Shown here one piece after another: positions 7,372-15,409 of a stretch of DNA of 16,778 nt (position 1 is the stretch's first letter; each line of letters begins with the position of its first letter). The position numbers and the translations under genes were made by a program. Below the pieces are notes generated by a model, which saw only the letters and a list, made by a program, of their open reading frames with translations, searched no databases and was not told where the DNA came from. Where the stretch lies: contig CAKMOD010000092.1 in NCBI GenBank assembly GCA_927910885.1, forward strand, positions 1 through 16,778, given 5' to 3'. The stretch is from an uncultured Prevotella sp. GTDB taxonomy: Bacteria > Bacteroidota > Bacteroidia > Bacteroidales > Bacteroidaceae.

Positions 7372-7658
7372 TTGACATCAGCATTTTTTTTAGTAATTTC
7401 GCTATCAGAAATGATAATAAACGCTTGGTATTTTTACCTAATACAATAAGAATTGTTTGGTTTTTGTTCTGTGGAATATAGGCCTATTAGATTAATGAAT
7501 TAAAGTTAGGTTTAGTTTAACGAAGTGCAAGCTTCAGAATGATATTTGGTATATATATTTGTTATTTGGGTAATTTAAGTAATATAGATTTAATTAGACG
7601 CATTTTATAAGTTAATTAAAGAAGATAGGGCTTGTCGTGAGACAGGCTCTATCTTTTT
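7372..7658 (+). ncRNA. Candidate intergenic transcript (promoter to terminator, no gene inside)
   Basis: A promoter-like pair, TTGACA at 7372-7377 and TAATTTCG at 7394-7401 (19 bp between TTG and the box, one mismatch from TAnnTTTG), lies about 220 bp before a strong + strand terminator (7622-7658). Between them there is no open reading frame longer than a few codons (for example 13 codons from 7411). A transcript of about 250 nt is therefore predicted. It is AT-rich and I recognise no known RNA family; it could be a small RNA, a decayed gene remnant or a short leader. Confidence 0.3.
7622..7658 (+). terminator. Strong rho-independent terminator without an upstream gene
   Basis: AAGATAGGGCTTGTC (7622-7636) pairs along its full length with GACAGGCTCTATCTT (7641-7655), with two G-U wobbles. 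The loop is a GTGA (GNRA) tetraloop and the T run spans 7654-7658. The T run is only on the + strand side, yet the nearest upstream gene (7004) is on the other strand. Confidence 0.75.
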
Positions 7659-7665
7659 GTTTTCT

Positions 7666-8141
7666 ATTCTGCTAAATACATGGATTGTAAATAGAATAAA
7701 GGCTTATACACTTGTATAATATTAATATCTCAAATTAGATGGTCTTTCAAAGTGGGATTAATTTAAAGCTATAATGCATATCAGTCAAATTAATAATTAG
7801 GTCTATCCATTAGCATATTTATTTTTCTTCTACAAACTATTTATTCCCTTATCAGTTGGTGTTTGTAAACTATTTTCATGCGGTTCAAAACTAATACATG
7901 CTCTTTTGGCTTTTAAAAGACGCCTAATTGACTTGCAAAGATGCCCTTTTGAGGTCTAACTAACGCCCTTTTGAAGTCCAATTAAGCACCTTTTACTTTA
8001 CTACTTTATAACCAATTGATTTACTGTTGGTTGCAAACTTGCTCGTTATGTGTATTTTTGTCCTTATTTATAGAGGTTTTATTTGAAATTATGTAATGAC
8101 TTTTTCTATACCTTTTCTGTAAGGTTTGAAGTATTAAAATT
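7666..8141 (+). repeat. Long dispersed intergenic repeat, copy 2
   Basis: This stretch aligns with 1592-2040 in the same orientation, about 6.1 kb away. Long identical blocks (7862-7882, 7959-7995) lie in more diverged sequence. As with copy 1 it begins just after a terminator hairpin. The stem partner of GCACCTTTT has changed to AAAGATGC here, so the central stem is not fully preserved. No coding potential is seen. Confidence 0.75.
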
Positions 8142-8309
8142 GATACCATAGGAATAAAACTATCTTTTTGTGGTCTAATGACAGACTTGGATTAAATGTT
8201 AATAATTGCATTTCTTTTAGCTGAAAGTTAGTTGTTTTGAGGCTTCAAAAGGGCTAAAAAGATAATATTCAAGTTATATTATTTGCTCTATACGATAATA
8301 AAGATTGTT

Positions 8310-8367
8310 TGATTATCAGTTATTTATGATTCAATATAGCTGATTTACGTTTATACAATTATCAGTT
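8310..8367. promoter_or_regulatory. TGATTATCA dyad and a half-matching copy upstream of the SusC/D operon promoter
   Basis: TGATTATCAGTT at 8310-8321 is an exact copy of the motif at 7141. A second partial copy, CAATTATCAGTT, lies at 8356-8367, directly before the -33 element at 8371. Two spaced sites with the proximal one abutting the promoter fit an activator-binding arrangement. Confidence 0.4.
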
Positions 8368-8370
8368 TTC

Positions 8371-8401
8371 TTTACTTAATGAATAATGATAACTAACTTT
8401 G
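8371..8401 (+). promoter_or_regulatory. Promoter of the SusC/D operon
   Basis: TTTAC (8371-8375), 18 bp, then TAACTTTG (8394-8401), an exact TAnnTTTG. The transcript should begin near 8408, about 50 nt before the ATG at 8459. Confidence 0.6.
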
Positions 8402-8458
8402 CCAATAAAGAAATAATCAACAAAAGTAAAAATTCAATAACTAAAAACAAGATTCACT

Positions 8459-8965
8459 ATGAGAACAATCAGAGGTAATTTGTTCGCTATTGGACTACTC
8501 TTTTCTACGGCAATGGCGTTCACGGGATGTTCTACAGTTGATGACGGAAGTTTTACAGCACCGATAACGCTAAGTGAAAAGATTGGCGGTAAGTGGGTTG
8601 TTAATTCTGTTGTGCAGACTGATGAGGCGAATGCTCGTACAAAGACATTGACAGACCTACTCGATTTTGACACGTTTGTCATCAATCTAAACCAAGATGA
8701 GGCTGGTAATCCATCGACCTTCACGGTAGAAGGTAGTGCACCACTCTTGTTGCCTACAAGTGGCACATGGAAGATGGATTACAATTTCACAAAGAGTGAT
8801 AATACGCCAAGTAGACTCCTTCTCAATGACGGAAAGGCTGAGACAGCACTCACTGTAACGGCAGTGCCGGGGAATACGAAGACACTGGAATATCGTTTGA
8901 CACGCAAGACAAACGGCCAGCCTTTTGTTTCTTACACTTACAATTTGACACAGGCGGTTAAGTAA
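8459..8965 (+). CDS. Small surface lipoprotein, DUF5004/lipocalin-like
   Basis: This 168-residue protein has a lipoprotein signal peptide with Cys24 (AMAFTGC) and acidic residues just after it (CSTVDDG), which fits Bacteroidota surface export. The body (about 38-165) is a predicted small beta-barrel or sandwich opening with the G-x-W-x-V-x-S strand (KIGGKWVVNSVVQ), as in DUF5004/lipocalin-like proteins of glycan loci. It is the first gene of the operon, 135 bp ahead of 9101. A surface role in glycan handling is inferred from position; no catalytic residues are recognised. Confidence 0.65.
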   Translation: MRTIRGNLFAIGLLFSTAMAFTGCSTVDDGSFTAPITLSEKIGGKWVVNSVVQTDEANARTKTLTDLLDFDTFVINLNQDEAGNPSTFTVEGSAPLLLPTSGTWKMDYNFTKSDNTPSRLLLNDGKAETALTVTAVPGNTKTLEYRLTRKTNGQPFVSYTYNLTQAVK

Positions 8966-9100
8966 TTTCGGAGTGTGGAAGTTTCAGTACTTATTCTCTT
9001 GGGCTTATCAAAGTTTCAAAGTCTTCCTTTTGTAGGACTTTCTTATAAGTTACCATCTTACTTTATTACTTCCTAACTCCCCTAAAATAACAGAATCAAT

Positions 9101-10321
9101 ATGAAGAAGATATTATTTGCATTGATGTACTTGTTCCCTTTGGCATTGTTTGCTGATGGTGTAGAACTACCGAAGGCACCAAAGTGCTGGACAGTTCCTG
9201 CTGTCTTCACGGCTGATGAAGAGGTTACTTTCTATTATGATTTGACAGATGTCGGTTTTCAGGAGGGTGTTGACCTCTATCTCTGGGCATGGCAGCCAAC
9301 TGAGCCAGATGCTGGTCATGGTGGCAATTCATCTGACTTTGCGAAGTTGGAATACGTTGGTAACAACATCTATAAGAAGACAATGGTACCAACACAATAC
9401 TTTAACAGCGATGTTTCAAAGTTTGAAGATGATGCATGGCCAGGCTTTTGGCAGCGTCTGAAGACGAAGGATGGTAGTATGTGGTCGGGTGTTTTCGCAG
9501 CTCCTGACAGCCGTTCTGAATTCAAGGAGTTTAAGAAGTCGGGTGATGGAATCCGTTTCTTCAGTGGCAAGAAAGATAAGGGTTTCACCGATAAGTTCAC
9601 CTTAGACGAGCCGTTGACAGTAGTTTTCAATCCTGATGTATATAAATTAGGTGAGAAGACATTGACAGAATTGGCAAAAGATGCCGACTTCGTAGAGTTT
9701 GCTGCACACTCAGGTTTGAACGATTGGACCGTACAACAGACCTTGGATGTATGGCGTCCTGCAGTGTTAGCAAAGACAGGTTTGAAGAAACTTTCTAATG
9801 GTTTGTACGTTTGGAATGTAGGTGTTCCAAGTGAATACTATGCTTATAACCCACAAGATGCAGGGCAGGCAGACAAGCCAACCATCCTTGCTGATCCCGA
9901 TGAAAAGGCAGCTTTTCAGCTTGAAAATATGACTTATCTTATCATAAAGGTCATTAAGGATGCTGCAGGAGCTAACCAGTGGGGTGTGAATAGTGGTGAC
10001 CAAAAGCAAAAGGCAGGTACGGCTACTCCTTATCCAGACCCTGTTTTCTCTTATTTCCCAACACGTCTAAGCAGTAAGGACATCCTTACGTTGACGCGTG
10101 AATACAATGAGCGTACGGCTGGTGACTTGAAATATACTATCGTGGCAGGCACAAAGACGATTACTGGTACTATGCCTGGCGTGCGCGATAAGCGTGAGGC
10201 AACACTCGACTTGAACAAGGAGTTGCAGGGTGTGGAAGCTTCTGAGCTGAAGGTAACAGTAAAGGATCAGCACGATAAGACGGTTGTCACATCAACAATA
10301 CCGCTCGTTGTGGCTGATTAA
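9101..10321 (+). CDS. Secreted Trp-rich protein, probable surface glycan-binding accessory protein
   Basis: This 406-residue protein has a signal peptide (about 1-18, cleavage after LALFA) and no lipobox cysteine. I do not recognise a named family with certainty. It looks like consecutive beta-sandwich units: about 25-170, with a striking aromatic stretch DLYLWAWQPTEPD near 58-70; about 175-310; and a C-terminal Ig-like unit (about 320-406). Abundant surface-type Trp/Tyr and the place between a DUF5004-like lipoprotein and SusC suggest glycan binding, analogous to SusE/SusF-type proteins. Here, however, it precedes SusC rather than following SusD. Without a lipid anchor it must be tethered otherwise or released. 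No catalytic motif is seen. Confidence 0.55.
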   Translation: MKKILFALMYLFPLALFADGVELPKAPKCWTVPAVFTADEEVTFYYDLTDVGFQEGVDLYLWAWQPTEPDAGHGGNSSDFAKLEYVGNNIYKKTMVPTQYFNSDVSKFEDDAWPGFWQRLKTKDGSMWSGVFAAPDSRSEFKEFKKSGDGIRFFSGKKDKGFTDKFTLDEPLTVVFNPDVYKLGEKTLTELAKDADFVEFAAHSGLNDWTVQQTLDVWRPAVLAKTGLKKLSNGLYVWNVGVPSEYYAYNPQDAGQADKPTILADPDEKAAFQLENMTYLIIKVIKDAAGANQWGVNSGDQKQKAGTATPYPDPVFSYFPTRLSSKDILTLTREYNERTAGDLKYTIVAGTKTITGTMPGVRDKREATLDLNKELQGVEASELKVTVKDQHDKTVVTSTIPLVVAD

Positions 10322-10380
10322 TAACGGAAGAGGAGAGAATGATTCCTCGTCTTATTCAATCCATAAAAGCATTAAATTCT

Positions 10381-13317
10381 ATGAAACTAACAATAAAAAA
10401 TAAACTATCGGGACTCATCCTCTTTGCGTTGATGATGTTCTGTAGTCAGGTATCAGCACAGGACTTCACTGCTACTGGTACGGTATCTGATAGCGGTCAT
10501 GAGCCACTTATTGGTGCTTCGGTGAGTGTTGTAGGCGGTAAGGTGGGTGCTATCACTGATATTGATGGTAATTTCACTATACAGTGTCGGCAAGGTGATA
10601 TGCTCGAAATCACTTATGTAGGCTATACAAGTCGTAAGGTGCAGGCAGGAAAAGGCTTGAAAGTCGTGATGGAAGAGGATGCCAAGACACTTGATGAGGT
10701 GACTATCGTGGGCGTTGGATACGGTAAGATGCGCAAGAGCGACCTTACGGGTGCCATTGCCTCAGTCAATTCTAAGGATATGAAACAGGGTGTGATCACC
10801 TCTACTGAGCAGTTGTTGCAAGGTAAGGTGGCTGGTCTTTCTATCGTACAAAGCTCTGGAGCTGTTGAGTCTGGTGCTTCTATCCGTCTTCGTGGTGGTA
10901 CATCTTTGTCAGCAAGTAATGGTCCGTTGGTTGTTGTAGATGGTATTCCAGGTGTTGATATCAACTCTGTTCAACCTTCAGAGATTGTCAGCATGGATAT
11001 TCTCAAGGATGCCTCTGCTGCGGCTATCTATGGTTCTCGTGGTGCAAATGGTGTTATCATCATTACTACCAATCGTCAAGGCTCAGACACTGAGGTAAAT
11101 ACTATTCAGTATAATGGCTATGTTGCCTTAGCTTCTGCAGCCAAAACACTCGACTTACTATCGGCTAATCAGTGGCGTAGTTATGTTCGTTCAACAGGCA
11201 ATATGAGTGCTTTAGACTTCGGAGCAAGCACCGACTGGCAGAAAGAACTTATGCGTACGGCTATCTCTCATGGGCATAATGTTAACTTCTCATCGTCAAA
11301 GAAGAAGCATGGATACCGTGCCAGCTTCACTTATAACAACAATGAAGGTGTCATTAAGAACAATACTATGAACCGACTTGCTGGTTCTCTCTCTGCTTAT
11401 CAGACAGGAATGAATGGTCGTTTACGTTTGGATGAGGGCATCAATACCAACTTTGACAGTTGGCATCCAGTCGATAACCGTATCTTTGAACGTATGACTA
11501 ACCTTCAACCAACCTTCCCTGTCTATAATCAAGACGGCAGCTATGCTCAATTCAATGGTACAAACACAGAGAATCCAGTAGAGTTAAACAACAACAGAAC
11601 CGAAGACCGTAAGCGTCATCGCTTCTTAGGCTACTTGAAGGCAGAGCTTTCTCTCCTCGAAGGATTGGTTGCTACGGTGAATACATCATACGAATTTAAC
11701 TCTGTTAAGTCGGGCTTATACAAGCCTACTTACGCTCGAATGGAGGGACAGAGTGAGCATGGATGGGGTCAAAGAATCTATGATGACTATACAAATAAGC
11801 AGTTAGAACTTTACTTAACATACGATAAAAAGTTCGCAGACATCCACCATTTGAATCTTATGGGTGGTTATTCTTACCTCGATAACACCTATGAAGGCTT
11901 CAGCTCAACACGCTCTGGCTTTGATTCTGATGCTTTCGGATATAACAACTTAGGTGCAGGAACAGACCACAGACAGGGAGATGTGGGTTCTTATAAGGGT
12001 GAATCAAAACTCATTTCGTTCTTTGGTCGTGTGAATTACAGCCTGATGGATCGCTATATGCTTACTGCTACGCTGCGTAATGATGGTTCTTCTCGCTTCG
12101 GTCAGCACCATAAGTGGGGCGTATTCCCTTCTCTTTCTTTGGCTTGGCGTATCTCTGAAGAGCCTTTCATGGCTTCAACACGTGAGTGGCTCGATAACTT
12201 AAAGCTTCGTGCAGGCTTCGGTGTGACTGGTAATCAGAATGGTATTGGCGAATATAAGTCGCTTTCTATCCTCTCTGCAGCAGGTTCTGCCTACTACGAT
12301 GGGACTACGGGAACATGGAAGAACTCCTACACACAGATTCAAAACCCTAATCCTGACCTTAAATGGGAGTCAACAGCACAGTGGAACCTTGGTGTTGACT
12401 TCTCTCTATACAATAGATTGAGTGGTACGTTAGAACTTTACTATAAGAAGACTTCCGACCTCCTTTGGACTTATCCAGTACCACAACCTCCATACCTTGT
12501 GGGTACGATGTTGGCGAATGTTGGTGACTTAGTAAACAAGGGATTTGAGCTTACTTTGGGTTATAAAGCAGTCCGCACGAAGGATTGGACACTTGATGCT
12601 AACCTCTCTCTTGCCTACAACCATCAGGAGATTACGAAGCTTTCTAACGACCAATATCAGGCAGTAGGACTTCAAGCAGGTCCATTGCACAATGTTCGTG
12701 GTATGTCAAACACCTACGCACAGGTCATCAAAGAGGGCTTTCCAGCAGGTGCCTTCTGGGGTCCTCATTGCACAGGAATCTCAGACGACGGCAAGTATAT
12801 GCTTGAGAAAGACGAGAATGGAAAGGTGAAGGAAGGCTATTTAGGCTCAGCAATGCCTAAGTGGAACCTTGGTCTTTCACTCAATGCAACATGGCGTGAC
12901 TTCGATGCAAGCGTAGCTGCATACGGTATGTTCGGACAGAAGGTACTGAATGTTAGCCGCATGGTGATGTATGATCCAACACGCTTCCCATCACAGAACA
13001 CCCTCGATGACTTCATGAAGAGCGGTATTACTGATAATCCAACTTTCTCAGATTACTTCATAGAGAATGGTGATTTCTTCCGTCTACAGTCTATCACTTT
13101 GGGTTATTCTGTTCCGATGAATGCAGTGAAGAAGATGGGTCTTAGTCGTCTACGTTTCTATGTGACAGGCGAAAACCTCTTCTGTATCACAGGCTATAAG
13201 GATATCGATCCAGAAGTAAGTGTACCAGATAACGTACTGAACTCACCTGGTATTGACTTCTTCAACAGTTACCCACGACCACGCACTTTCTCATTGGGTG
13301 TGAACATTGGCTTCTAA
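10381..13317 (+). CDS. SusC-family TonB-dependent outer-membrane transporter
   Basis: This is a TonB-dependent outer-membrane channel that imports glycan oligosaccharides with its SusD lid. From the ATG at 10381 it has 978 residues, a normal SusC length. It has a signal peptide ending near FCSQVSAQ, a CarboxypepD-regulatory-like domain (GTVSDSGHEPLIGASVSV to about residue 105) and the TLDEV-V-GYG linker. The plug domain carries the SusC signature VVVDGIPG...ILKDASAAAIYGSRGANG. A beta-barrel follows and ends in the aromatic strand TFSLGVNIGF. An ATG at 10339 would add 14 residues; 10381 is preferred because it starts the signal peptide directly (MKLTIKNK). The gene lies 59 bp after the preceding gene and 39 bp before susD, so they are co-transcribed. 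Substrate is not readable from SusC itself. Confidence 0.95.
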   Translation: MKLTIKNKLSGLILFALMMFCSQVSAQDFTATGTVSDSGHEPLIGASVSVVGGKVGAITDIDGNFTIQCRQGDMLEITYVGYTSRKVQAGKGLKVVMEEDAKTLDEVTIVGVGYGKMRKSDLTGAIASVNSKDMKQGVITSTEQLLQGKVAGLSIVQSSGAVESGASIRLRGGTSLSASNGPLVVVDGIPGVDINSVQPSEIVSMDILKDASAAAIYGSRGANGVIIITTNRQGSDTEVNTIQYNGYVALASAAKTLDLLSANQWRSYVRSTGNMSALDFGASTDWQKELMRTAISHGHNVNFSSSKKKHGYRASFTYNNNEGVIKNNTMNRLAGSLSAYQTGMNGRLRLDEGINTNFDSWHPVDNRIFERMTNLQPTFPVYNQDGSYAQFNGTNTENPVELNNNRTEDRKRHRFLGYLKAELSLLEGLVATVNTSYEFNSVKSGLYKPTYARMEGQSEHGWGQRIYDDYTNKQLELYLTYDKKFADIHHLNLMGGYSYLDNTYEGFSSTRSGFDSDAFGYNNLGAGTDHRQGDVGSYKGESKLISFFGRVNYSLMDRYMLTATLRNDGSSRFGQHHKWGVFPSLSLAWRISEEPFMASTREWLDNLKLRAGFGVTGNQNGIGEYKSLSILSAAGSAYYDGTTGTWKNSYTQIQNPNPDLKWESTAQWNLGVDFSLYNRLSGTLELYYKKTSDLLWTYPVPQPPYLVGTMLANVGDLVNKGFELTLGYKAVRTKDWTLDANLSLAYNHQEITKLSNDQYQAVGLQAGPLHNVRGMSNTYAQVIKEGFPAGAFWGPHCTGISDDGKYMLEKDENGKVKEGYLGSAMPKWNLGLSLNATWRDFDASVAAYGMFGQKVLNVSRMVMYDPTRFPSQNTLDDFMKSGITDNPTFSDYFIENGDFFRLQSITLGYSVPMNAVKKMGLSRLRFYVTGENLFCITGYKDIDPEVSVPDNVLNSPGIDFFNSYPRPRTFSLGVNIGF

Positions 13318-13356
13318 TCTTACCGTAACATTCAACATTATAAGAACATAATTATT

Positions 13357-14919
13357 ATGAAACGATTGAATATTAGCATATCAAATATCCTTCCTGTACG
13401 GAAGGCTTGGTTAGGAGTAGGACTGCTCTTGGCAATGGCTTCCTGTACTGACCTTAACGAACAACTCTACGATAAGGTGTCGCAGGATGACTATGGCAAG
13501 ACTTCTTCTGAGGTAGCAACTATCGTTGGAGGTGCTTACGCTACTCTCCGAGGCTATGGTTCTGGTACTCCTGAGGGCGCAGGTATCATCTGTTATCCTA
13601 CTTGTGAGTATGTCTTCTTCACACAGGAGTGCTCAAGTGATGAGGCATGTATCCCAACCCGTGGTACAGACTGGTATGATGGTGGTCGCTATCAGCAGTT
13701 CCAACGCCACAACTGGGACGCTAAGAACTCTGGTATCCTCTCTGTTTGGCGATATAACTTCACTGGTGTTTCAAAGGTGAATGCCATCATCTATCAGGTA
13801 GAACAGAGTGGACTGACCACAGAGGATAAGCAGAAAGTGGAGGCAGAGTTGCGTGGCTTGCGTGCTTACTACTATTATAACCTGCTCGACTGCTTTGGAA
13901 ACGTACCTGTTGTGACCGACTTCACGCAGAAGGAACTCCCAACGAATACTCCGCATAAGGATGTCTTTGCCTTCATTGAGAAGGAACTCAAGGAGATTAT
14001 CCCACTCTTGCCTTCTGGCATTACCTACGGTCGTTTTACCCAGAACGTAGCCAATACGCTCTTGGCACGACTCTATCTTAATGCCGAGGTGTTTACTGGT
14101 ACGGCTCGTTGGCAGGACTGTCTTGATGCTTGTAATAAGGTTCAAGGCTATTCGCTGACAGCAAATTATAAGGCAAGTTTCGCTATTCAGAATGAGAAAT
14201 CTCCTGAAATCATCTTTGCAATACCTTACGATCACAAGCAGGGAACCGTAGGTAACTATCTTGCAAGTATGACCTACCACTATAACCAGAAGTTGGCTTT
14301 CGACCCAGCTGGCGTTTATCAGTGGTGTGGTAACGGTATCTGCGCACAGCCGGGACTCTACTCATCATTCGATGCGAAGGATGTACGTCGCCAAAGTCTG
14401 CTCATCGGTCAGCAATATAGTGCTAAGGATGGTTCTGAAGTACTGATGGATGATGGCTCACCATTGAACTATACGGAGGAGATTGACAATTTCACCGATG
14501 CTGCTAAGAATGCTGGCGCACGTCTGAATAAGTACGAATGGAGTGCTAATGACTCTTGGGAACGCGACAACGACTGGGTACTAATGCGCTATGCAGAGAT
14601 TCTGATGATGCAAGCAGAGTGTAACTTCCGTTTGGGTTACACCTCAACAGCACTCACTTATATCAATCAGATTCGTAAGCGTGCAGGCCTTGACGACCTT
14701 ACAACGCTCACCCTCGACGATCTTGACACAGAGTGGAAGCACGAGTTTGTATTTGAGAATCTGCGCCGTACAACCAACATCCGCTTCGGAACTTACTTCA
14801 AAGCGTGGTGGGAGAAGCCAGCCGATCCTGCCGACAAGCATACTGGTATCTATCCAATTCCACAAGAGGAGTTGAGCAAGAACCCTAACTTAAAGCAGAA
14901 TCCTGGCTACGAAAGTTAA
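13357..14919 (+). CDS. SusD/RagB-family outer-membrane glycan-binding lipoprotein
   Basis: This 520-residue protein is the surface lid of the SusC channel, capturing polysaccharide and gating entry. It has a lipoprotein signal with Cys30 (LLLAMASCTDLNEQLYD). The N-terminal part has TPR-like helices (VATIVGGAYATLRGYG, then LRGLRAYYYYNLLDCFGNVPVVTDF), and the C-terminal SusD signature is RYAEILMMQAECNFRLG...INQIRKRAGL. It ends in the typical IPQEELSKNPNLKQNPGY. It follows susC by 39 bp. A hairpin at 14948-14997 lies just after the stop and probably ends or attenuates the operon transcript. The family is certain; binding specificity is inferred from neighbours only. Confidence 0.95.
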   Translation: MKRLNISISNILPVRKAWLGVGLLLAMASCTDLNEQLYDKVSQDDYGKTSSEVATIVGGAYATLRGYGSGTPEGAGIICYPTCEYVFFTQECSSDEACIPTRGTDWYDGGRYQQFQRHNWDAKNSGILSVWRYNFTGVSKVNAIIYQVEQSGLTTEDKQKVEAELRGLRAYYYYNLLDCFGNVPVVTDFTQKELPTNTPHKDVFAFIEKELKEIIPLLPSGITYGRFTQNVANTLLARLYLNAEVFTGTARWQDCLDACNKVQGYSLTANYKASFAIQNEKSPEIIFAIPYDHKQGTVGNYLASMTYHYNQKLAFDPAGVYQWCGNGICAQPGLYSSFDAKDVRRQSLLIGQQYSAKDGSEVLMDDGSPLNYTEEIDNFTDAAKNAGARLNKYEWSANDSWERDNDWVLMRYAEILMMQAECNFRLGYTSTALTYINQIRKRAGLDDLTTLTLDDLDTEWKHEFVFENLRRTTNIRFGTYFKAWWEKPADPADKHTGIYPIPQEELSKNPNLKQNPGYES

Positions 14920-14947
14920 TTTTGAAGGGTTTAGTGTTATAAAGATG

Positions 14948-14997
14948 CCCAATGGTACGGCAGGGATTTTAGGTCCATGCAGTTGCCATTGGGTTTT
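14948..14997 (+). terminator. Hairpin and short T tract after susD
   Basis: CCCAATGG (14948-14955) pairs with CCATTGGG (14986-14993), extendable by a wobble pair, with a loop of about 30 nt and TTTT at 14994-14997. It could terminate the operon or lower expression of the GH71-like gene relative to susC/D. Confidence 0.45.
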
Positions 14998-15143
14998 AAA
15001 GGCTTTTTCGATAGGTTTTAAACAGAATGAAAGGACCTACTACCTTCTAAGAAAACAGCCTCTTTTATGATGCAATAACCCATGTAATATCAAATTAATA
15101 ACATGACTTTCTCCTAATAGAAAAGCTGTCTGTGGCAAATTAC

Positions 15144-15220
15144 TTTCATGAAAAAAAATATTTTTCATCGTGAAAAGAAATATTTATTTTCATGAAAAGA
15201 ATTCTTTTTCTTCATGAAAA
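15144..15220. repeat. Array of four TTTTCATGAAAA-type palindromes
   Basis: Palindromes lie at 15144-15153 (TTTCATGAAA), 15162-15176 (TTTTCATCGTGAAAA, expanded centre), 15187-15198 (TTTTCATGAAAA) and 15211-15220 (TTCATGAAAA). Centres are 20 to 24 bp apart, about two helical turns. The array ends 36 bp before the -33 element of the GH71-like gene, so it may be a multi-site operator. It may equally be an AT-rich repeat family of this genus. Confidence 0.55.
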
Positions 15221-15255
15221 TAATTCGGAGAAGATGACTTTTTATACTATTAGAG

Positions 15256-15287
15256 TTTACCTTTATAGTATTTAAAGTTTATCTTTG
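15256..15287 (+). promoter_or_regulatory. Promoter of the GH71-like gene
   Basis: TTTAC (15256-15260), 19 bp, then TATCTTTG (15280-15287), an exact TAnnTTTG. The leader to the chosen start at 15410 is about 115 nt. It implies that this gene can be transcribed separately from susC/D. Confidence 0.5.
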
Positions 15288-15409
15288 TGCTAACGAAAGG
15301 GCATCTTTTTCAAAGCAATAGAAAGTAGGGTAGAGGTGGCAACGTAATAAGTAAAAAATTACCTATACCTACTTAAATAATGGGAAGGTCAGCTAAGAGA
15401 ACAATAGAC

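Noticed and set aside
13771..14280. 169-codon minus-strand open frame inside susD
   Set aside because: It is antisense to a certain SusD gene and has no recognisable protein features.
15144..15220. Possible CRISPR array
   Set aside because: Units are 10-15 bp palindromes at 20-24 bp spacing with AT-rich gaps; no 23-45 bp repeats, no unique spacers and no cas genes.
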